From Exobasidium rhododendri (lineage: Eukaryota > Basidiomycota > Exobasidiomycetes > Exobasidiales > Exobasidiaceae): DNA of 64,000 nt. The notes beneath the pieces are model-generated. The model searched no databases. It was not told the DNA's origin and saw nothing but the letters and a program-made list of their open reading frames with translations. Position 1 is the stretch's first letter. Every line of letters starts with the position of its first letter. Where the stretch lies: contig CP110630.1 of NCBI GenBank assembly GCA_026210745.1, forward strand, positions 5,456,001 to 5,520,000, in the 5' to 3' direction. This document shows positions 59,175-64,000 of the stretch, one piece after another. The translations under genes were made by a program, and so were the position numbers.

Positions 59175-60104
59175 ATGAGCACAACACAGACACAGACGCA
59201 GACGCAGACCAGGCAGAAAATTAGCCATGCCAGCAGCATTCAGCCCTCGCCGCGAACGGTGAAAGGTACGATCGGCTATTTGAGAAAGGACGTGACAAAG
59301 CCGTACCTCTACCAATGTGAACCACCTCCTGGAACAGCCAAAACGAACGTCGTCCTGGACGAGTTTGAGAAGGACATCATAGATCTCAGTGGTACGAGTC
59401 CTTCTGAACGGGCCAGCCTTGGGATCAGTACGACTGAGGCGGGCTTCCAAGTTCTCGACGACGCCTGGACCAGTGCGTCTACTCAGGCGGGATGGAAAGC
59501 CGGTCAGTGGCAAGACAAGAATTGGTTAGAGAAAGAGTACTACCAAGACATTGATGCAATTCTAAAGAGAGACCTTGGCGTCACATCGACCTTTATCTTT
59601 GACCATACCGTTCGAAAGAGTCAGATCGCCCACTTGCCAGACGGACCAGAAAACAGGAAGCCCGTCGCTCAGGCCCATGTCGATCAAAGCCGCTGGGCAG
59701 GTGAGAATCGCATTGAAAAGCACCTCGGTCAGGAGACCCTGGACCGAGTGAAGAGGGGGGAACTGAAAGCTCAATTGATCAATGTTTGGAGACCGATCAC
59801 AAAGGTGGAAGAGTATCCACTCGCCATGGCCGATTCAAGAACAGTACTTCAAGGCGCTTGGGTGGAGTCAGAACTGAGGTATGAAACGTGGTCAGGCCAG
59901 ACTTTGTTGATACACCATCGATCAGAACATCAATGGTACTACTACAAGGGCTTGGAGCCGGATCAAATCATCTTATTGAAATGCTACGACAGTGAGACAG
60001 AGACGCGAACACCGCACACTGCATTCGTCGATCCTTCGGCTCCTCTGGATGCTCCGCCACGGCAGAGCATCGAGGTGAGAGTGCTTTGCTTTACCGAGAA
60101 GTAA
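59175..60104 (+). CDS. CmcJ/NvfI-type non-haem iron oxygenase family protein
   Basis: An intronless 309-residue ORF. After a curious TQTQTQTQTR start, the protein has GYLRKDVTKPYLYQCEPPPG, a helical middle part, AHVDQSRWAGENRIEKHL, INVWRPITKVEEYPLAMAD, and near the end WYYYKGLEPDQIILLKCYDS, TPHTAFVDP and PPRQSIEVRVLCF. This order is that of the fungal CmcJ/AsaB/NvfI family, annotated as hydroxylase or methoxylase-like and often found in secondary-metabolite clusters or in GA4-desaturase-like genes. The His and Asp of AHVDQS and a His near the end are candidate iron ligands. The reaction and substrate are unknown. No other biosynthetic gene lies nearby. Its lack of introns contrasts with its neighbours. 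Confidence 0.8.
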   Translation: MSTTQTQTQTQTRQKISHASSIQPSPRTVKGTIGYLRKDVTKPYLYQCEPPPGTAKTNVVLDEFEKDIIDLSGTSPSERASLGISTTEAGFQVLDDAWTSASTQAGWKAGQWQDKNWLEKEYYQDIDAILKRDLGVTSTFIFDHTVRKSQIAHLPDGPENRKPVAQAHVDQSRWAGENRIEKHLGQETLDRVKRGELKAQLINVWRPITKVEEYPLAMADSRTVLQGAWVESELRYETWSGQTLLIHHRSEHQWYYYKGLEPDQIILLKCYDSETETRTPHTAFVDPSAPLDAPPRQSIEVRVLCFTEK

Positions 60105-60460
60105 CGATTGTCTGTCCCGTCTGTATTATACTTGTCCACGTCTCGTCGTCGATCTCTCCAATCCCCTATCTCTATCAATCCACATTTTGCCATGCGAAAA
60201 ATCCGCAAAGGAAGAAGAGTGTATTCTTATGCATGCGTGTGGACAAATTTGTCTGGAAATTGTGAAGGATACAATGAAGGTGATGTACAGTCCTGTGCTC
60301 TTATAATGTACACAAAGTCGAGCAGATGAGATTCGTCAATTCCGATGGGAAGAGACGGGAGCGGAAGAAAATGAGCGTGATGGTGGCAATGAAAAAGGAA
60401 CAGTTAGAGCAGGGCAAGGCATGCTATATGTAAGGTGAAGCAATGCCGCCTGATGTCGAC
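60105..60460. other. Convergent 3' gap
   Basis: 356 bases between the stops of the oxygenase and the Ras GEF. I see nothing in it beyond probable 3' untranslated sequence. Confidence 0.4.
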
Positions 60461-63400
60461 TCATGGTTCGACAAGGTGAGAAATCTGAGTCAGTTGTTCT
60501 CCTTCCAAGCATCGAATGCGAAGTGTTTTGACGTAGACGTTTGCATCGGCTTGGAATTGATAGGCAGAAAGACGGTCCTGGAAGGCTAAGATAGACTTGA
60601 CGGTGATGGCAGTGATACGAAACTTGTAGAGATTGACAAGTGGTGAAAGGACGATATGGTCTGGCAAGGGAGCCAGGTGGGCGAACGCTTGTGGCTTCTT
60701 CACCGATCGAAGAAGGCCGGTAGCTGCATCGTAGTCGACGCTGCTGTTGGGCGATGTTGCGTCGATGAAGGTGGGAAGCGTGTTGTTGACAGTCAAATCA
60801 GAGAGAAACAGACCGAAGAAGGGTATGCAGCCATCGTTTGGTCGGAAGGGGTATGACTGGGATTGATCTGTGTTGTTCTTTGTACTACGAGGAGGGCCAG
60901 AGGAAGTGATCAATTCTTCCATTCCTCCTTGCACAATCATGTTTCGCATCGATGTTCGTAGGTATTTGAAGTTGCGGGCTGGATTAGTGAACGCTTTCAG
61001 GTCTCGCAGCATTCTCATCTCCAGCATGCCGATTCTTGACCAAGTCTTGCTTAGTCTTTCCACCCAGGGTGATTGTAGACCTAGTATGATCTGAGTTAAA
61101 GTAGCAAAATTGGAGTGATGATAACACTTCCATGCAATCCGAATCAACTTGCAAATCACCGCTGCTCTTTCGTCGACGTGGCGGGTCAAGACGACTTCAC
61201 TTGCGACCCAGTTGCACGTTAGGTTGAATCTTGCAATGATCGCCTCCACGTCAAAGAGGTCCGAGGTGTCCATCGTTCCTTCGCTGCTCTTCTGCGCCTC
61301 TACCTTTCTCCTGACCTTGCTTTGGTAGAATGACTCCCAGTCCAAAACTTGACCGGTAGACTGCTTCTGTTTCCAGTCGTCAGACACCACCTCTCGCCAG
61401 GTGACAGCTCGGAATAGCTCTGATTCGATGAGACAGAATTGCTGGGCTATCACTTCCGACCGATAGTTCAGTAGGAAGGAGTGGTGGACAGGTGCAGGGG
61501 GCGATACCCAAAGACGAGGAGGAGCAGGAGGAGGAGGAAGAGGAGGAGGAGACAGAGCGGACAGCATGCCGTGATCACCCTTTTGATGCTTGGACGCCGC
61601 ACTTTTGGCCATGATCTGTTGAGCAGAGGAGGAGAAAAGACCCCTTTGCGTGAGAGACCTCTCTTTGACAGGCCTTGCAGGGGCGAGCGATGGAGCAGAA
61701 TTGCCAGTGCTCATCTTTTGCTCTCGGTGACAGCTGTCTTTGCTCTCGTTACCCTCCACAATGGACGTCTGCTGAACAGAAGGAGCGCTTTGACGACTTG
61801 AGCTCTGCTCTTCTGCTGCCCTTGCCTCTTGTTCTCTCTCTTCCTCTTGCCTTTGCGTTTGACTTCGCAGCCACATGGCTTCTACTCTGCGTGCCTTTTC
61901 TTTCTGCTTGTCTTGATCGATGAAGCCTTCTAGTCGCCGAAGAGCCGCCTCAACATCGCCTGGTTCTTCGTCATCACTGTCGAGCTGATCCAATCGGAAT
62001 CCTTTGACCAATTCATACCCTTGCAGCGCTTCGTCTGGGTCAAACATTTCCGTGTGAACTATTCCAATCTTCCTTGTTGCCTCAACTTGGAGAGGCGGAG
62101 GAGGAGTAGCGAAGTGGGACTCACCAGAGTCATCCATGCTACCGGCTCTCTGATAGTAGGGATTGATTGATCTTTGAGACGCAGCATAGACCTTTCCAAA
62201 GCTAGTGATGGACACACTATCAAAGCTTGTCTTTCGATCATCCGGCATCTCCAGGTCATGGACGTGCTGGGCCATTCGCAGATCTCTTGCACCAGGCAGT
62301 CTCCTCAGTGCTCTGCGTACCATACCGTCATCTTCGTCGCTGGACAAATCAATGTCATCGATCTGGACAATGTTGTTGCGCGGTCTGTTTGAAAAGGAAG
62401 GAGAAGGACGAGTGTGTAGCGGTGAGACTTGTTTGCCTGTCAGCAGAGTAGCATTTGTCAGCAGAGTAGCACTGTCTTGAGTAGTAGGTTGCTGGGCAGT
62501 CGAAACAGATCGCAAGGTCTGATCACTTTGAAAGTGATGCAAATGATCCGCCTTTGCACTCTTGACCACTCTAGACTTTGGCAAGTACAGAGATTCGTCT
62601 CGTGCAAAATCGGGATGCTCATCATTAATGTTCTGTTCAATGTCTTCATCTTTGTAGATACCCAGGCCGTACTCCGACTCTGCGTCTGATCCCCCTTGGT
62701 ATATACTTCCTCTGATGCTATCGCCATGCATATCGATCGAGCTTGCTGGTGTGCTTGACGACTGGTTGCTCGTAGCACTCAAACTCGGTGTCTCTTCTCG
62801 ACCGGTCAGGCTATCCGACGTTGGATCCTCATCACTGACCTGACTCTTCTGATCAGAACTGACATGCATGTTGAAAAATTGTAGGAAATTCTCCAACCCT
62901 CCCCGAATGAAGAGCAGATCACCGCTATCGTTGGCTTCGAATTCCAAACCCTCGTAGCCGTTCCCGTCAGTGGTGTTGCCGAGACTGTTTGCAGCCCGAC
63001 TGTTCAAGTTTCGCTTCAGTCGTGACAACTTCCCAACAGTATTGACAAAAACGCGAGAAATAGTGTTCTGAGAGAGTGGCAGAGGCGGTGGAGGGTTGTG
63101 CAAAGGTGTCGCTGGCCCGTTGTTGGCAGTATTCCGATGGCCATGTGAGTTTGTCGCACCACTCGCAGTCATTTCGTCGTTGCTTCTTGAGGCAGGAACC
63201 GGGGAGCTATCTTTGTTGGCAGTGTCACTCTGTTGTGGAAATGCTTTTGTCACCTCGTTCGCATCCTCGTAGAAATCTTTCGGCTTTGTAATGTCTGGAC
63301 TTTGACTGGAGGACTGGTTCAGGATCCCTCCTACGCCACCCTGTTCATAGATTACCTTTACACCTCGAACAATCTTCTTCAGGCTTTTAATGATGCTCAC

Positions 63401-64000
63401 GTCTGGCGTGTTTGGATCCTGCCCTGTTTCATTCAGCCAATTCGTCAGTTGCTTCCTCAGCTCTCGGTCGGGCACAAAGTCGATTTCGAAGAAGTTTGTC
63501 AACCAATACTTGAGGACTGTGTACGTTCTGACACGGACGATTTTTCTCCTTGCCTCGTCCTTACGGCCTGTTGCAGTAGACATGGCCCACTTGAAGCGCA
63601 GGATGAGCAGACGAAGCAACTCCCTGCTCGATAGATATGCTCGATAGGTATAAAAAAAGTCAGTCAAGAATCGGCTGTCGATTCGACTCGTCAATTCTGC
63701 GACGAGGCACGAAGTGGAGGCGGCGAGCAAAAAAGCACCATCGGAAGGATACATCATGGAATGCTTAGAGCTATGTTGAGGTAGAGGTGGAGGGGTTGCT
63801 GATGCCAGATGGTCGAGTGACGATGAAGTCGAAGATGGTCCTCGAACACTCCAACGCCGGCCAGAAGTCGGCGAATGAGGCGTAGTGGCTGCGTTGGCAT
63901 GTGACGAGATTGGTGAAGGTGGGACGTGATCAATGATACCATCCCGACTTGACAGAATCAGAACGTCGTCATCGTCGGAGCTTCGTATCGCCCACAATGC
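60461..64000 (-). CDS. LTE1: LTE1-type Ras guanine-nucleotide exchange factor (5' partial)
   Basis: One open frame of about 1,178 residues that runs off the right edge, so the start is missing. A RasGEF N-terminal (REM) domain begins near window residue 80: DGAFLLAASTSCLVAELTSRID, FLTDFFYTYRAYLSSRELL, RVRTYTVLKYWLTNFFEIDF. A long Ser-rich linker of about 600 residues follows, with a conserved-looking EMFDPDEALQGYELVKGFRLDQLDSD segment. The catalytic RasGEF domain occupies about residues 850-1165 (AVTWREVVSDDWKQ; VILTRH-like VVLTRHVDERAAVICKLIRIAWKC; TLTQIILGLQSPWVERL; IPFFGLFLSDL). Lte1 promotes mitotic exit in yeast. The arrangement could also fit another fungal RasGEF, so the LTE1 name is moderate. 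Confidence 0.85.
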   Translation of the reverse strand, partial: ALWAIRSSDDDDVLILSSRDGIIDHVPPSPISSHANAATTPHSPTSGRRWSVRGPSSTSSSLDHLASATPPPLPQHSSKHSMMYPSDGAFLLAASTSCLVAELTSRIDSRFLTDFFYTYRAYLSSRELLRLLILRFKWAMSTATGRKDEARRKIVRVRTYTVLKYWLTNFFEIDFVPDRELRKQLTNWLNETGQDPNTPDVSIIKSLKKIVRGVKVIYEQGGVGGILNQSSSQSPDITKPKDFYEDANEVTKAFPQQSDTANKDSSPVPASRSNDEMTASGATNSHGHRNTANNGPATPLHNPPPPLPLSQNTISRVFVNTVGKLSRLKRNLNSRAANSLGNTTDGNGYEGLEFEANDSGDLLFIRGGLENFLQFFNMHVSSDQKSQVSDEDPTSDSLTGREETPSLSATSNQSSSTPASSIDMHGDSIRGSIYQGGSDAESEYGLGIYKDEDIEQNINDEHPDFARDESLYLPKSRVVKSAKADHLHHFQSDQTLRSVSTAQQPTTQDSATLLTNATLLTGKQVSPLHTRPSPSFSNRPRNNIVQIDDIDLSSDEDDGMVRRALRRLPGARDLRMAQHVHDLEMPDDRKTSFDSVSITSFGKVYAASQRSINPYYQRAGSMDDSGESHFATPPPPLQVEATRKIGIVHTEMFDPDEALQGYELVKGFRLDQLDSDDEEPGDVEAALRRLEGFIDQDKQKEKARRVEAMWLRSQTQRQEEEREQEARAAEEQSSSRQSAPSVQQTSIVEGNESKDSCHREQKMSTGNSAPSLAPARPVKERSLTQRGLFSSSAQQIMAKSAASKHQKGDHGMLSALSPPPLPPPPAPPRLWVSPPAPVHHSFLLNYRSEVIAQQFCLIESELFRAVTWREVVSDDWKQKQSTGQVLDWESFYQSKVRRKVEAQKSSEGTMDTSDLFDVEAIIARFNLTCNWVASEVVLTRHVDERAAVICKLIRIAWKCYHHSNFATLTQIILGLQSPWVERLSKTWSRIGMLEMRMLRDLKAFTNPARNFKYLRTSMRNMIVQGGMEELITSSGPPRSTKNNTDQSQSYPFRPNDGCIPFFGLFLSDLTVNNTLPTFIDATSPNSSVDYDAATGLLRSVKKPQAFAHLAPLPDHIVLSPLVNLYKFRITAITVKSILAFQDRLSAYQFQADANVYVKTLRIRCLEGEQLTQISHLVEP

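Overview
The window is a gene-dense stretch of a fungal nuclear chromosome. Almost every gene is broken by short introns of about 45-100 bases with GTGAGT-type donors. Neighbouring genes sit on alternating strands a few hundred bases apart, and the gene content is ordinary eukaryotic housekeeping. The protein set and high intron density fit a basidiomycete. A Ustilaginomycotina-type yeast or smut relative is my best guess, but that rests on impression and not on a search. I saw no rRNA, tRNA, transposon, CRISPR or viral element.

Layout, left to right. 1-12.6 kb: DML1/Misato (5' end off the window), TMA64/eIF2D, MED19, mitochondrial RNA helicase SUV3, a roughly 1 kb gap with one doubtful small ORF, a zinc alcohol dehydrogenase and a carboxypeptidase Y-type protease. 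12.9-23.6 kb: HEM2, a cystathionine gamma-synthase, the tri-snRNP protein SART1/Snu66, a phosducin-like protein and an unassigned C2H2 zinc-finger protein. 25-33 kb: PP6/Sit4 phosphatase, DPH6, ASF1 and a concentrative nucleoside transporter. 34-43.7 kb: a CUE3/ASCC2-like protein with an RGG tail, rRNA methyltransferase NSUN5/RCM1, MsrA, an unrecognised acidic protein and a secreted histidine phosphatase. 44-55.7 kb: mitochondrial peptidase OCT1, RFT1, PEP carboxykinase, a short delta-COP, tRNA-splicing endonuclease subunit SEN15 and VPS45. 56-64 kb: a Lys/Glu/Ala-rich protein of unknown function, a CmcJ/NvfI-type oxygenase, and an LTE1-type Ras GEF running off the right edge.

The genes do not form one pathway. 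Themes recur without clustering: translation and RNA (TMA64, CUE3, DPH6, NSUN5, SEN15, SART1, SUV3), mitochondria (SUV3, OCT1, DML1) and membrane traffic or glycosylation (VPS45, RET2, RFT1). Exon structures were built by hand from splice signals, reading phase and remembered family patterns. Nearly all close in frame, but none is backed by transcript data.

I found no clearly new multi-gene system. The observations most worth checking are a delta-COP gene with no room for its mu-homology domain, a Cue3-like protein ending in a long RGG tail, a PP6 phosphatase with an inserted acidic loop, and four unassigned genes or candidates: the C2H2 protein, the acidic 653-residue protein, the Lys/Glu/Ala-rich protein and the small ORF near 8.8 kb.
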